A stretch of 56,125 nt of DNA from an uncultured Eubacteriales bacterium. GTDB lineage: Bacteria; Bacillota; Clostridia; Oscillospirales; Butyricicoccaceae. The position numbers and the translations under genes are program-made. The notes beneath the pieces were generated by a model. It ran no database searches, had not been told where the DNA came from, and saw only the letters and a program-made list of their open reading frames with translations. Below are positions 48,028 through 56,125 of this stretch, piece after piece (positions within the stretch are counted from its first letter, which is position 1; each line of letters begins with the position of its first letter). The DNA lies in NCBI GenBank assembly GCA_905199135.1, contig CAJKFC010000001.1, forward strand, positions 1 to 56,125, given 5' to 3'.

Positions 48028-50478
48028 ATGAAGAAACAAATCTTATTGTCTTGTGCACTTGCCTGGGCTGTGATGGCAGGTGCTGAAACGATTGACATTA
48101 CTACTTTCCGTTATGCCGGACCCTACGTTGTACAGGCTCCTTTTCAGGTGGACAGCGTGGATGTGAATTCAAAGACTTTTGTATCCGGACGTCTGTTGGA
48201 TACTCATCTTTCTGTGGACGTATTGCAACAGGGAACTTTATTTACAGGCGGGGTTTTGCCGGGAAGTGACTCGGGATATGCCTTGCACATGATGGGTTTT
48301 GTGTTGGAGAATACTCGTTATGCCACAGCCAAGCTGAAGATTGACGGGCTGAAAAGATACCAGCTTTATGTAGATGGAAAGAAGCAGGAAGGAACTGAAC
48401 TCGCTTTGGAGCCGGCCACCCATTCTGTAGTTATTAAATATCTTTCTGAAGCAGGGAAAACAGATTCCTTGAAAGTGAGTGTGGATACGGATCAAGAGGG
48501 AAGCATTTCACTTAAGCAAGATAACAAAAAGCTATATACTTTGGCGGATGTGTTGCATGGAACTCGTTTTGCCGGAGTAGGGCTTTCCCCTGATGGCAGA
48601 TATTTGATTGCCAATTATCGTACGACTTATGTAGGTGGTCGGTCGGCCGGTAGTACGCGCATTACTGAACTTGCCAGCGGTAAGGTTTTGGCGGAGCGTA
48701 CTGAGAATATGCAATGGATGCCTCGTTCTAACCGCTATTATTATACCCGTACAGGGGTGGATGGCAGACAGCTGATAGTTGTGGATCCGCTTACCGGAAT
48801 GGAAACTGTGTTGGTGAATAAATTACCTGACGGGTATTTCCAGTTCGCACCTACGGAAGACTACCTGCTTTTCACCATGACCCAGGAAGGTCCGAAAGAA
48901 CGTAAAGAAATTTATGAGGTTCTGGAACCGGATGACCGCCAGCCGGGATGGCGTAACCGTTCTTATCTGGCTAAGTATGATTTGAAGACCGGTTTGTTGC
49001 AGCCACTGACTTTCGGTTATCACAATGTCTGGGCTGCCGATATTTCCAATGACGGCCGGTATCTTTTGATGATGACCAGTCAGAGCCGTCTGACCAAGCG
49101 TCCTACTACTTTATTCTCACTATATCGGTTGGATATGCAGACTTTACAGGCGGAACTGCTGATAGATAAAGATGGTTTTATCAGTGGAGCCCGTTTTTCA
49201 CCTGACGGAACGCAGGTATTGGTATCCGGCTCGCCTGAATCGCTGGGTGGAATAGGGAAAAATGTAAAGGAGGGGCAGACTCCGAGTATGACGGACGGTC
49301 AGCTTTATTTGCTGAATATAGCTGATAAGAGAGTCACTCCGCTGACGAAAGATTTTAATCCCAGCGTACAGCGTGCCGTGTGGAATAAGGTCGACGGGCA
49401 AGTCTATTTCACGGCCGAGAACCGTGACTGTTACAGTTTGTACCGGATGAATCCCGCTGATGGGAAAATTCAGCAACTGGAGGTTTCAGAAGATTTGGTC
49501 AACTCATTCTCATTGGCGCAAAATGCTCCGGTTATGGCCTATTATGGACAGAGCGCCTCAAATTCCGACCGTTTATACACCATGAATACCAAAAAGATGA
49601 AATCATCTTTGTTGGAAGACTTAAGTAAAGACATATTGAAAGATGTGGAGCTGGGCGAATGCAAGGCCTGGAGTTTTACCAATTCTCGTGGTGATACCAT
49701 TTATGGTCGTTATTACCTGCCGCCTCATTTTGACGCCAACCGGAAATATCCTATGATTGTGAATTATTATGGTGGGTGCAGTCCGGTCAGCCGTAATTTC
49801 GAAAGCCGTTATCCGCATCATGCATACGCGGCATTGGGCTATGTGGTGTATGTGATAGAACCTAGCGGTGCTACCGGTTTCGGACAGGAATTTTCTGCCC
49901 GCCACGTCAATACAGCTGGGGAAGGGGTGGCACAGGATATCATAGAAGGTACAAAGCAGTTTTGTAAAGAACATGCTTTTGTCAATGACAAGAAAATAGG
50001 CTGTATAGGTGCATCCTATGGCGGCTTCATGACACAATACTTGCAAACACAGACCGATATTTTTGCAGCGGCCATCTCTCATGCCGGTATCAGTGATCAT
50101 ACCAGTTATTGGGGGGAAGGATATTGGGGATATTCGTACAGTGAAGTTTCCATGGCGAATAGTTATCCGTGGAGCAATCCTGATCTTTTTGTAAAACAAA
50201 GCCCGTTGTTCAATGCGGACAAGATACATACGCCTTTGCTGTTCTTGCACGGTGATGCGGATGTGAATGTACCGGTGGGAGAGAGTATTCAGATGTTTAC
50301 AGCACTGAAGTTACTGGGGCGCGAAACGGCTTTTGTGGCTGTAACGGGACAAGATCATCATATTGTAGATTATGGCAAGAGGATTCAGTGGCAGAATACG
50401 ATCTTTGCCTGGTTTGCCAAATGGTTGCAGGATGATGCGACTTGGTGGAACGCTATTTATAAGCCGAAAAACTTATAA
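48028..50478 (+). CDS. S9 family (DPP-IV-like) prolyl oligopeptidase, secreted
   Basis: An 816-residue periplasmic serine peptidase. The start chosen is ATG 48028, which gives a clean signal peptide KKQILLSCALAWAVMAGAET; the open frame further 5' overlaps the promoter. A long N-terminal beta-propeller (~190-560) holds repeats such as LSPDGRYLIANYRTTYVG and ISNDGRYLLMMTSQ. The C-terminal alpha/beta hydrolase domain has the nucleophile in CIGASYGGFMTQYL, the Asp in FLHGDADVNVPV and the His in GQDHHIVDYGKR. The S9 group removes N-terminal dipeptides or cuts after proline in short peptides. Monocistronic. Confidence 0.9.
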   Translation: MKKQILLSCALAWAVMAGAETIDITTFRYAGPYVVQAPFQVDSVDVNSKTFVSGRLLDTHLSVDVLQQGTLFTGGVLPGSDSGYALHMMGFVLENTRYATAKLKIDGLKRYQLYVDGKKQEGTELALEPATHSVVIKYLSEAGKTDSLKVSVDTDQEGSISLKQDNKKLYTLADVLHGTRFAGVGLSPDGRYLIANYRTTYVGGRSAGSTRITELASGKVLAERTENMQWMPRSNRYYYTRTGVDGRQLIVVDPLTGMETVLVNKLPDGYFQFAPTEDYLLFTMTQEGPKERKEIYEVLEPDDRQPGWRNRSYLAKYDLKTGLLQPLTFGYHNVWAADISNDGRYLLMMTSQSRLTKRPTTLFSLYRLDMQTLQAELLIDKDGFISGARFSPDGTQVLVSGSPESLGGIGKNVKEGQTPSMTDGQLYLLNIADKRVTPLTKDFNPSVQRAVWNKVDGQVYFTAENRDCYSLYRMNPADGKIQQLEVSEDLVNSFSLAQNAPVMAYYGQSASNSDRLYTMNTKKMKSSLLEDLSKDILKDVELGECKAWSFTNSRGDTIYGRYYLPPHFDANRKYPMIVNYYGGCSPVSRNFESRYPHHAYAALGYVVYVIEPSGATGFGQEFSARHVNTAGEGVAQDIIEGTKQFCKEHAFVNDKKIGCIGASYGGFMTQYLQTQTDIFAAAISHAGISDHTSYWGEGYWGYSYSEVSMANSYPWSNPDLFVKQSPLFNADKIHTPLLFLHGDADVNVPVGESIQMFTALKLLGRETAFVAVTGQDHHIVDYGKRIQWQNTIFAWFAKWLQDDATWWNAIYKPKNL

Positions 50479-50509
50479 CTTTTATATAGGTGTAAGAGAC
50501 TTTGGAATG

Positions 50510-50595
50510 TTAGTATTGTTAGTATGTATAAGCTTATATGTTAGTATGTGTAGGCTTATACGTACTAACGTCTGACCTTACACATACTAACGTGG
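50510..50595. repeat. Cluster of four GTTAGTATGTRTA repeats, two in each orientation
   Basis: GTTAGTATGTATAAGC and GTTAGTATGTGTAGGC occur in direct order, then inverted copies ending CGTACTAACG and CACATACTAACG. Inverted pairs can form a large stem-loop. They lie between the convergent S9 peptidase and AraC genes, where a terminator is expected. Confidence 0.7.
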
Positions 50596-50611
50596 GCTGA
50601 GTCTGTTTTCA

Positions 50612-51457
50612 CTATCCGTTTTCCCTATACTGTTTCGGTGACATTCCTGTATATCTTTTAAAGTATTTCCCAAAGAATGAGATGTCTGGGAAATTAAGTG
50701 AATAGGCTATTTCCTGAATGGTAAGGTCTGTGGATTTTAGTTTGGCTTCCGCATCTGTTATCACTAGTTTGGCGATGATATCTGTAACAGTTTTTCCCGT
50801 AATCTTATTGACAGTAGTGCTGAGGTGCTGAGGGGATATATGAAGCAGGTCGGCATAAAAAGCTACACTCCGTTCTTTCGTATAATGTTTGATGATATAT
50901 TGGACCAGGCGTTTCACAATTTCTTCTCCACGGTTGAAAGTACGTGTGGTTACATTGGTGTTCTGATGAATGCTGCCTACACCGTGCAATATAGTGAGCA
51001 GCATGGTGCTGATTAACTCTTTATTGGGCTTGGCTCCCATACGTTTCATTTTTATCAGCAACCGGAAATAGTCTTGAAACAACTCGGTTATTTCGGGACG
51101 CAGAGGGATAATGGGTGTGTCAATCAGGGCTGAAAGATAGTTCATGGTGGAATTGAAGAGATTTATTCCGTTCAGCAACTCTTTGTTGAATCCTATCAAG
51201 TACAGACGACAGTCGGGACTTTGCCGGTGAACATGTACAAAGGTTTCTGGCAGAATAGTGACAATGTCGTTCTTTTGTATCTTGTGTTCAGACAGATGGA
51301 TCGTTATGTCACATTCACCTCGCAGGCACAGAAGGAACAAGCATCCTTCCATTCGTTGCGGATAGTGGTAAATACGGCCTAATGATCCTGTCATGTCAAT
51401 TTCTGCAACGAAATCCTTATTCGATTTAAATAAGTTAATGTCATCTATATACTTCAT
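50612..51457 (-). CDS. AraC-family transcriptional regulator
   Basis: A 281-residue regulator from ATG 51457. An N-terminal cupin-like sensing domain (~20-140) comes first. The C-terminal AraC DNA-binding domain has two helix-turn-helix units, AFYADLLHISPQHLSTTVNK and LTIQEIAYSLNFPDISFFGKYFKRYTGMSPKQYR in outline. It is divergent from the membrane-fusion lipoprotein gene ~160 nt away. That arrangement is typical for local control of RND efflux operons, so that operon is the likely target. Confidence 0.88.
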   Translation of the reverse strand: MKYIDDINLFKSNKDFVAEIDMTGSLGRIYHYPQRMEGCLFLLCLRGECDITIHLSEHKIQKNDIVTILPETFVHVHRQSPDCRLYLIGFNKELLNGINLFNSTMNYLSALIDTPIIPLRPEITELFQDYFRLLIKMKRMGAKPNKELISTMLLTILHGVGSIHQNTNVTTRTFNRGEEIVKRLVQYIIKHYTKERSVAFYADLLHISPQHLSTTVNKITGKTVTDIIAKLVITDAEAKLKSTDLTIQEIAYSLNFPDISFFGKYFKRYTGMSPKQYRENG

Positions 51458-51620
51458 AAAAATAAAGAAGGTTTTGATTATGCACCACAAATATAGGGCA
51501 GTTAGAGCAGATAACAAAGAAAATGCTTAAAAATAGACTAATATATCTTACTGTTAGCACTTGTACGCTTTTAATAATTATAAGAACTTTGCAGCGAAAC
51601 TAATAGTGAAGATAAACAGT

Positions 51621-52382
51621 ATGAAAGGTAAAAATTTGTCTATTATGGCAATGATTGCGGCAGTGTTCTGTTCTTGCGGACAGCAACCTGCACAAGAACG
51701 CGGTCCCCGTCCCGTGAAATTGGCGGAAGTGACCTCGTTAAGCAGGATCGAAAAATCGTATTCAGGTGTTGTGTCGCCTGATCAGTTCAGTGACTTGGCA
51801 TTTAAAATGTCCGGTCCGCTGGTAGCAATGAATGTACTCGAAGGACAACGGGTGAAGAAAGGACAGGTAGTGGCCGAAATTGATCCGACAGATTACAAAC
51901 TGGATTATGACGCTAAGAGGGCTTCATTCCAAAAGGCGTCATCACAAATGCAACGCGCAGAGAAACTGTTGGCCAAGAATGCTATTTCCATGCAAGAGTT
52001 CGAAACGACCCAAGCTTCGTATACCAATGCCAAATCGGCATTTGAAAATGCGCAAAACACATTGAATGACACCAAGCTACGCGCTCCATTTGATGGCTTT
52101 ATCCAAAAAAAATATGTTGAAAACTATCAGCGTGTACAGCCAGGACAAGGAGTGGTGTGTTTGATTAATCCGGCTAAATTGCAAGTGGAGTTCACTATCC
52201 CCGAAACGAATATTTCTTATGTAACTTCTCCTTCTACTATTTACGTAGAATTTGATGCCTATAAAGGAAAATTATTTCAGGCAAAAGTAAAGGAGTATGT
52301 AGAGGCTTCTCCCGATGGGGCAGGAGTTCCTGTATTCCTTTACATTGATGATCCGGAATTTGATTTGAAAAAATACGAATAG
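51621..52382 (+). pseudogene. RND efflux membrane-fusion lipoprotein, truncated 3' end
   Basis: Periplasmic adaptor (HlyD/AcrA family) linking an RND pump to an outer-membrane channel. ATG 51621. Signal peptide with lipobox VFCSC, a biotinyl-lipoyl-like domain (PLVAMNVLEGQRVKKGQVVAEIDPTDYKLD in outline), a coiled-coil hairpin (SFQKASSQMQRAEKLLAKNA to ENAQNTLNDTK) and LRAPFDGFIQKK. It ends after 253 residues at LKKYE with TAG, ~100 residues short of the family length. The beta-barrel and membrane-proximal domains are lost, and no RND pump gene follows. The stop lies inside a hairpin arm at the junction. Confidence 0.85.
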
Positions 52383-52428
52383 TAAAAAGATCTATGATAC
52401 GATTTGTGTATCAAGCTTTTTACTATTC
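52377..52428. repeat. Inverted repeat at the truncation point
   Basis: GAATAGTAAAAAG (52377-52389) pairs with CTTTTTACTATTC (52416-52428). An inner TGATAC/GTATCA adds six more pairs. It begins exactly where the membrane-fusion protein stops matching its family. It may be a terminator of the right-hand source, or mark a recombination or assembly break. Confidence 0.75.
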
Positions 52429-52486
52429 ATAATAATCGCAAGTTACACATTCCGGAAAAAAGAATATGTAAAATTTGTACAGGCTC

Positions 52487-53770
52487 TTAAAATTTAGCCA
52501 AAGCTTGTTCTATATCGGCAATTATGTCATTTACATCTTCAATACCAACCGATAAGCGAATCAGATCAGGAGCAACTCCTGCTTCGATCAATTGCTCGTC
52601 GGTAAGTTGACGATGGGTGTGACTTGCCGGGTGAAGTACGCATGTGCGTGCATCTGCCACATGCGTTACGATACAAGCTAATTTTAAGTTGTCCATGAAT
52701 TTTATAGCATCTTCACGACTCCCTTTCAAACCGAATGCAATTACTCCGCAAGAGCCGTTCGGCAAATATTTTTGTGCTAATTCATAATATTTACTGCTTT
52801 TTAATCCACAGTAGTTTACCCATGCGACTTTATCGTTAGCCTCAAGGTATTCGGCAACCTTTTGTGCATTTTGACAATGCCGGGGCACACGTAAATGTAA
52901 AGTCTCCAGTCCGAGATTTAGTAAAAATGCGTTTTGAGGAGATTGTATAGAACCTAAGTCACGCATTAGCTGGGCTGTGGCTTTAGTTATATAAGCCATT
53001 TTCCCGAAAGTTTTAGTATAAGTCAGTCCGTGGTACGATTCATCCGGTTGTGTCAGTCCCGGAAATTTATCTGCCTGAGCTTCCCAGTCGAAATTTCCGC
53101 TATCGACGATAACTCCTCCTACGCAGGTTGCGTGCCCATCCATATATTTTGTTGTGGAATGAGTTATGATGTCAGCACCCCATTCGAATGGACGACAATT
53201 TATCGGAGTGGCAAAAGTATTGTCAACGATTAGGGGAACACCGTGTTTATGTGCAATTCGAGCAAACTTTTCAATATCGAGCACGTCTATGCTTGGGTTC
53301 GATATGGTTTCACCGAACAAGGCTTTGGTATTCGGGCGAAAAGCTTTGCTGATCTCCTCTTCACTGTCGTCGGCATTGACGAAAGTACATTCTATTCCTA
53401 ATTTTTTTAGGGTTACGCCGAATAAGTTGTATGTTCCGCCGTATATGGTGGAAGAACATACGAAATGATCTCCGGCTTGGCATATATTGAAGATAGCATA
53501 AAAATTAGCCGCTTGTCCCGATGAAGTTAGCATGGCTCCGATACCCCCTTCTAAAGCTGCGATCTTTGCAGCTACGGCATCATTAGTAGGATTTTGTAAT
53601 CGAGTATAAAAATAACCAGACTCTTCCAGATCGAACAATTTTGCCATTTGTTCACTGGTTTCATATTTGAATGTCGTGCTCTGATAAATCGGCAATACTC
53701 TCGGTTCTCCTTTTTTCGGATTCCACCCTCCTTGTACGCAAAGAGTTGCCTGGCTGAATTTTTTTTCCAT
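52487..53770 (-). CDS. metY: O-acetylhomoserine sulfhydrylase (aminocarboxypropyltransferase)
   Basis: PLP enzyme making homocysteine from O-acetylhomoserine and sulfide. 427 residues, the usual length for MetY and longer than cystathionine synthases because of the insertions. The N-terminus TLCVQGGWNPKKGEPRVLPI, the YTRLQNPTNDAVAAKIAALE segment, SSTIYGGTYNLF, DNTFATPINCRPFEWGADII, the PLP lysine in THSTTKYMDGHA and the C-terminal RLSVGIEDVNDIIADI are all visible. It is monocistronic, with an inverted repeat at 52377-52428 downstream. Confidence 0.92.
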   Translation of the reverse strand: MEKKFSQATLCVQGGWNPKKGEPRVLPIYQSTTFKYETSEQMAKLFDLEESGYFYTRLQNPTNDAVAAKIAALEGGIGAMLTSSGQAANFYAIFNICQAGDHFVCSSTIYGGTYNLFGVTLKKLGIECTFVNADDSEEEISKAFRPNTKALFGETISNPSIDVLDIEKFARIAHKHGVPLIVDNTFATPINCRPFEWGADIITHSTTKYMDGHATCVGGVIVDSGNFDWEAQADKFPGLTQPDESYHGLTYTKTFGKMAYITKATAQLMRDLGSIQSPQNAFLLNLGLETLHLRVPRHCQNAQKVAEYLEANDKVAWVNYCGLKSSKYYELAQKYLPNGSCGVIAFGLKGSREDAIKFMDNLKLACIVTHVADARTCVLHPASHTHRQLTDEQLIEAGVAPDLIRLSVGIEDVNDIIADIEQALAKF

Positions 53771-53813
53771 ATTTAAATTTACTTTATAATATTGGCAATG
53801 TTTATGTCGGGTA

Positions 53814-53821
53814 CAAAAATA
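53814..53821 (-). promoter_or_regulatory. Bacteroides-type -7 element of metY
   Basis: Minus-strand TATTTTTG matches TAnnTTTG, 43 nt before the ATG. No S-adenosylmethionine or other riboswitch was recognised in the leader. Confidence 0.55.
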
Positions 53822-54022
53822 GAAATAATTATTGATGATAATGATGTGTGGAGGTGTATTGTAATATAAAATAAGAAAGCGTGGTTATAAATAAAATTAT
53901 TTGTCCGATAAGAATCGATATATCTGTTCTTTAGAAAGAACTCTGTACAATTAATCATCATTGTCGCGAGAGGATGTGACGAAATTGAAAAAATATTTTT
54001 ATTGTTGTCCTGGCATAAATCC

Positions 54023-54030
54023 TACCTTTG
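54023..54030 (+). promoter_or_regulatory. Bacteroides-type -7 element of the GH2 gene
   Basis: TACCTTTG fits TAnnTTTG, 26 nt before the start codon at 54057. Confidence 0.6.
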
Positions 54031-54056
54031 TGAAAACAAAAAATAATTGTTATATC

Positions 54057-55874
54057 ATGAAAAAGACGTTTTTTATTTGTACGATCTTGGTTTGTATTTT
54101 TACGAATATTCGTGCTCAATGGAAACCCGTAGGAAATAGGATTGTAACACCTTGGACAGAAAAGGTGGATGTGACTTCGGTTTTACCGGAATATCCTCGT
54201 CCGATTATGGAACGAAATGAATGGAAAAACTTGAATGGACTATGGGAGTATGCTATAACGGATGTCGGAAAAAGTTGTCCGAAGCAGTTTGACGGGCAGA
54301 TATTAGTCCCCTTTGCAGTCGAATCGGCTTTATCCGGTGTCGGGAAAGCTGTTGGAAAGGAGAAGGAGTTATGGTATTGCCGAACGTTTAATATTCCTTC
54401 GTCTTGGAAAAATAAAAAAATCCTGCTTCATTTTGGTGCTGTAGATTGGAAAGCGGATGTTTGGGTAAATGGTATAAAGGTGGGTAATCATACAGGAGGA
54501 TTCACCCCTTTTTCTTTTGATATAACCGCAGCTCTTGTAGCGAAAGGTGATAATCAGTTGATGGTGAAAGTTTGGGATCCTACGGATGATGGTTATCAAC
54601 CGAGAGGAAAACAAGTAAAAAATCCCGGAGGTATTTATTATACCCCTGTTACGGGAATTTGGCAAACGGTATGGTTAGAGCCGGTGTCTGAGAAATATAT
54701 AGAAAAATTGCGTATTACACCGGATATCGATAAGCATTTGCTGACTGTAGAAGTCGACCGGAATGTGGTTTCTGATGAAGATTTGATTGAAGTAAAAGTT
54801 TATGATGAATCTAAACTGATTGCGACTGCCCGAAGTATTAACCGAGAACCGCTCGTTGTATCTATGCCTCAAGATAGTAAATTATGGAGTCCTGATTCTC
54901 CATTTTTATATACATTGAAAATATCTTTGAAGAATGGTGATAAAGTGTTAGATCGGGTTGATAGCTATGCAGCTATGCGTAAATATTCTGTCGGGCGTGA
55001 TGCTGCAGGAATTGTTCGGCTGAGGCTAAATAATCAGCCCTTGTTCCAGTTCGGGCCATTGGATCAAGGTTGGTGGCCGGATGGACTATATACAGCTCCT
55101 ACCGATGAAGCTTTGAAATACGATATTCAGAAAACGAAGGATATGGGTTTTAATATGATAAGAAAACATGTCAAAGTCGAACCTGCACGTTGGTATGCTT
55201 ATTGCGATAAGTTGGGCATCATTGTCTGGCAGGATATGCCGAATGGCGATCGTGGACAACAATGGCAAAACCGCAGTTATTATGAAGGGCCTGAAATGTA
55301 TCGTTCTTCCGAGTCTGAAGCATGTTATCGAAAAGAGTGGAAAGAGATTATCGATTATCTTTATTCTTATCCTTGTATTAGTACATGGGTACCGTTTAAT
55401 GAAGCTTGGGGACAATTCAAAACGGTCGAGATTGCAGAATGGACAAAACGGTATGATCCTACACGTTTGGTAAATCCGGCGAGTGGAGGTAACCATTTTA
55501 CCTGCGGAGATATGCTCGATTTGCATAATTATCCTACTCCTGATTTGTATTTGTATGATGCACAGAGGGCTACGGTTCTGGGTGAATATGGTGGAATAGG
55601 GCTTATTATAAAAGGTCATCTGTGGGAACCTGACCGTAATTGGGGATATATTCAGTTCAATTCTTCAAAAGAGGCGACAGACGAGTATTTAAAATATGCC
55701 GATCAATTATACGATTTGATTTTCAAAGGCTTTTCGGCGGCTGTTTATACTCAGACAACGGATGTAGAGGTTGAAGTCAACGGATTGATAACGTATGACC
55801 GTAGAGTAATCAAATTAGATGAAAAACGGGTGAACGAGATTAATAGTCGTATTTGTAAGTCTTTAAATAGATAA
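54057..55874 (+). CDS. Glycoside hydrolase family 2 protein, secreted (beta-galactosidase/glucuronidase-like)
   Basis: A 605-residue enzyme. ATG 54057 gives a signal peptide KKTFFICTILVCIFTNIRAQ; the frame upstream crosses the promoter. The sugar-binding jelly-roll domain (~30-190) includes NGLWEYAITDVG and VDWKADVWVNGIKVGNHTGG. An Ig-like domain (~190-290) precedes a TIM barrel with the acid/base Glu449 in VPFNEAWGQF and the likely nucleophile Glu510 in VLGEYGGIGL. The WPDGLYTAPTDEALKYDIQK segment before the barrel is typical of Bacteroidales GH2 enzymes annotated as beta-glycosidases of plant or host glycans. Exact substrate unknown; no SusC/D pair is in the window. Confidence 0.9.
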   Translation: MKKTFFICTILVCIFTNIRAQWKPVGNRIVTPWTEKVDVTSVLPEYPRPIMERNEWKNLNGLWEYAITDVGKSCPKQFDGQILVPFAVESALSGVGKAVGKEKELWYCRTFNIPSSWKNKKILLHFGAVDWKADVWVNGIKVGNHTGGFTPFSFDITAALVAKGDNQLMVKVWDPTDDGYQPRGKQVKNPGGIYYTPVTGIWQTVWLEPVSEKYIEKLRITPDIDKHLLTVEVDRNVVSDEDLIEVKVYDESKLIATARSINREPLVVSMPQDSKLWSPDSPFLYTLKISLKNGDKVLDRVDSYAAMRKYSVGRDAAGIVRLRLNNQPLFQFGPLDQGWWPDGLYTAPTDEALKYDIQKTKDMGFNMIRKHVKVEPARWYAYCDKLGIIVWQDMPNGDRGQQWQNRSYYEGPEMYRSSESEACYRKEWKEIIDYLYSYPCISTWVPFNEAWGQFKTVEIAEWTKRYDPTRLVNPASGGNHFTCGDMLDLHNYPTPDLYLYDAQRATVLGEYGGIGLIIKGHLWEPDRNWGYIQFNSSKEATDEYLKYADQLYDLIFKGFSAAVYTQTTDVEVEVNGLITYDRRVIKLDEKRVNEINSRICKSLNR

Positions 55875-55977
55875 GCGAGTAGTTTCAAAATTGGACTTTT
55901 TAGAAAAAACTAAGGTTGATAGACCGAATAAACTCATGTAATAGTTATTCATAAATAATTACTGAGTCAGTTTGTCA

Positions 55978-56022
55978 GAATCTGCAAGATTATCCTACAA
56001 ATAGTTCTTGCAGATTCTTTTT
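55978..56022 (+). terminator. Terminator after the GH2 gene
   Basis: GAATCTGCAAGA pairs perfectly with TCTTGCAGATTC across a 16-base loop, followed by TTTTT. Confidence 0.8.
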
Positions 56023-56054
56023 AATAGTTATGATTATAAAAAAGTCTTGAAAAA

Positions 56055-56085
56055 TTTGTATCGTATGAAATTTTTTGTACCTTTG
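56055..56085 (+). promoter_or_regulatory. Bacteroides-type promoter of the tRNA gene
   Basis: TTTG (56055-56058), 19 bases, TACCTTTG (56078-56085), 13 nt before the tRNA 5' end. Confidence 0.65.
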
Positions 56086-56098
56086 CAATCACAAATAT

Positions 56099-56125
56099 CG
56101 CGGGGTGGAGCAGTGGTAGCTCGTT
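56099..56125 (+). tRNA. Initiator tRNA-fMet, 5' part only
   Basis: CGCGGGGTGGAGCAG followed by TGGTAGCTCGT matches the acceptor stem start, the D-stem and D-loop of bacterial initiator tRNA, including the unpaired C1 typical of tRNA-fMet. The anticodon and the rest lie beyond the window, so identity rests on this 5' part. Confidence 0.75.

Noticed and set aside
53771..53960. SAM or other methionine-related riboswitch before metY
   Set aside because: No conserved SAM riboswitch blocks in the short AT-rich leader; only a -7 promoter element is seen.
1..56125. CRISPR arrays, rRNA genes, insertion-sequence transposases, integrases
   Set aside because: Looked for repeat-spacer periodicity, rRNA-like stretches and transposase/integrase motifs; none seen. 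The only mobile-element traces are the phage cassette and short palindromic repeats.

Overview
This 56 kb window is very probably not one natural replicon. It reads as a composite of at least three DNA sources, probably a metagenomic assembly. Positions ~200-31,300 carry a Clostridia-type (Firmicutes) genome segment: strong AGGAGG ribosome sites, sigma-A promoters (TTGACA-N17-TATAAT class), GC-hairpin plus U-run terminators, a pyruvate:ferredoxin oxidoreductase, an in-frame UGA selenocysteine codon and a WalR-like box. From ~31,370 to ~52,380 the content changes abruptly to a Bacteroides/Phocaeicola-type chromosome: weak ribosome sites, TAnnTTTG -7 elements, GldE, and a trpBEGDCFA operon. From ~52,430 to the end lies AT-richer Bacteroidales DNA (metY, a GH2 glycosidase, the start of an initiator tRNA). 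The junction near 52.4 kb cuts a membrane-fusion-protein gene. A further junction near position 200 joins an M23 peptidase in frame to a zinc-type alcohol dehydrogenase fragment.

Clostridial part. On the minus strand is a LysM-G5-M23 cell-wall hydrolase with a WalR-like box. The plus strand follows with citC, a HAD phosphatase and a MATE exporter. Next come a complete oligopeptide ABC operon (oppABCDF), a cluster of five small paralogous single-pass membrane proteins, nifJ (PFOR) under its own promoter, and two more members of the same small family. Then follow a minus-strand membrane protein, a DUF1847 protein, a YitT transporter, a degenerate M24 peptidase-like protein and a PatB/MalY C-S lyase. 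A five-gene phage-derived cassette holds a TM/coiled-coil protein, large terminase, portal, holin and a scaffold-like protein, with no capsid, tail or integrase. Next is a TauE-like transporter / amidohydrolase / selenocysteine-glutaredoxin operon. The segment ends with two small genes of unknown role.

Bacteroidales part. mutY, ssb, gldE and an Sfp-type phosphopantetheinyl transferase form a forward block. An orphan minus-strand cobalamin riboswitch separates it from an OmpR-type two-component pair, a type I asparaginase and the trp operon. The trp operon is preceded by a leader peptide with tandem Trp codons and a competing terminator (a classical attenuator). After that come small envelope proteins, an HdeD-like protein, a lipoprotein, an S9 dipeptidyl peptidase, a divergent AraC regulator and the truncated RND membrane-fusion lipoprotein.

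The most interesting items are: the seven-member small membrane protein family with a shared promoter/operator around nifJ; the capsid-less packaging cassette; the UGA selenoprotein; the riboswitch with no conventional downstream gene; the trp attenuator; and the degenerate M24 protein. All functional calls come from reading motifs in the sequence; no database search was run.
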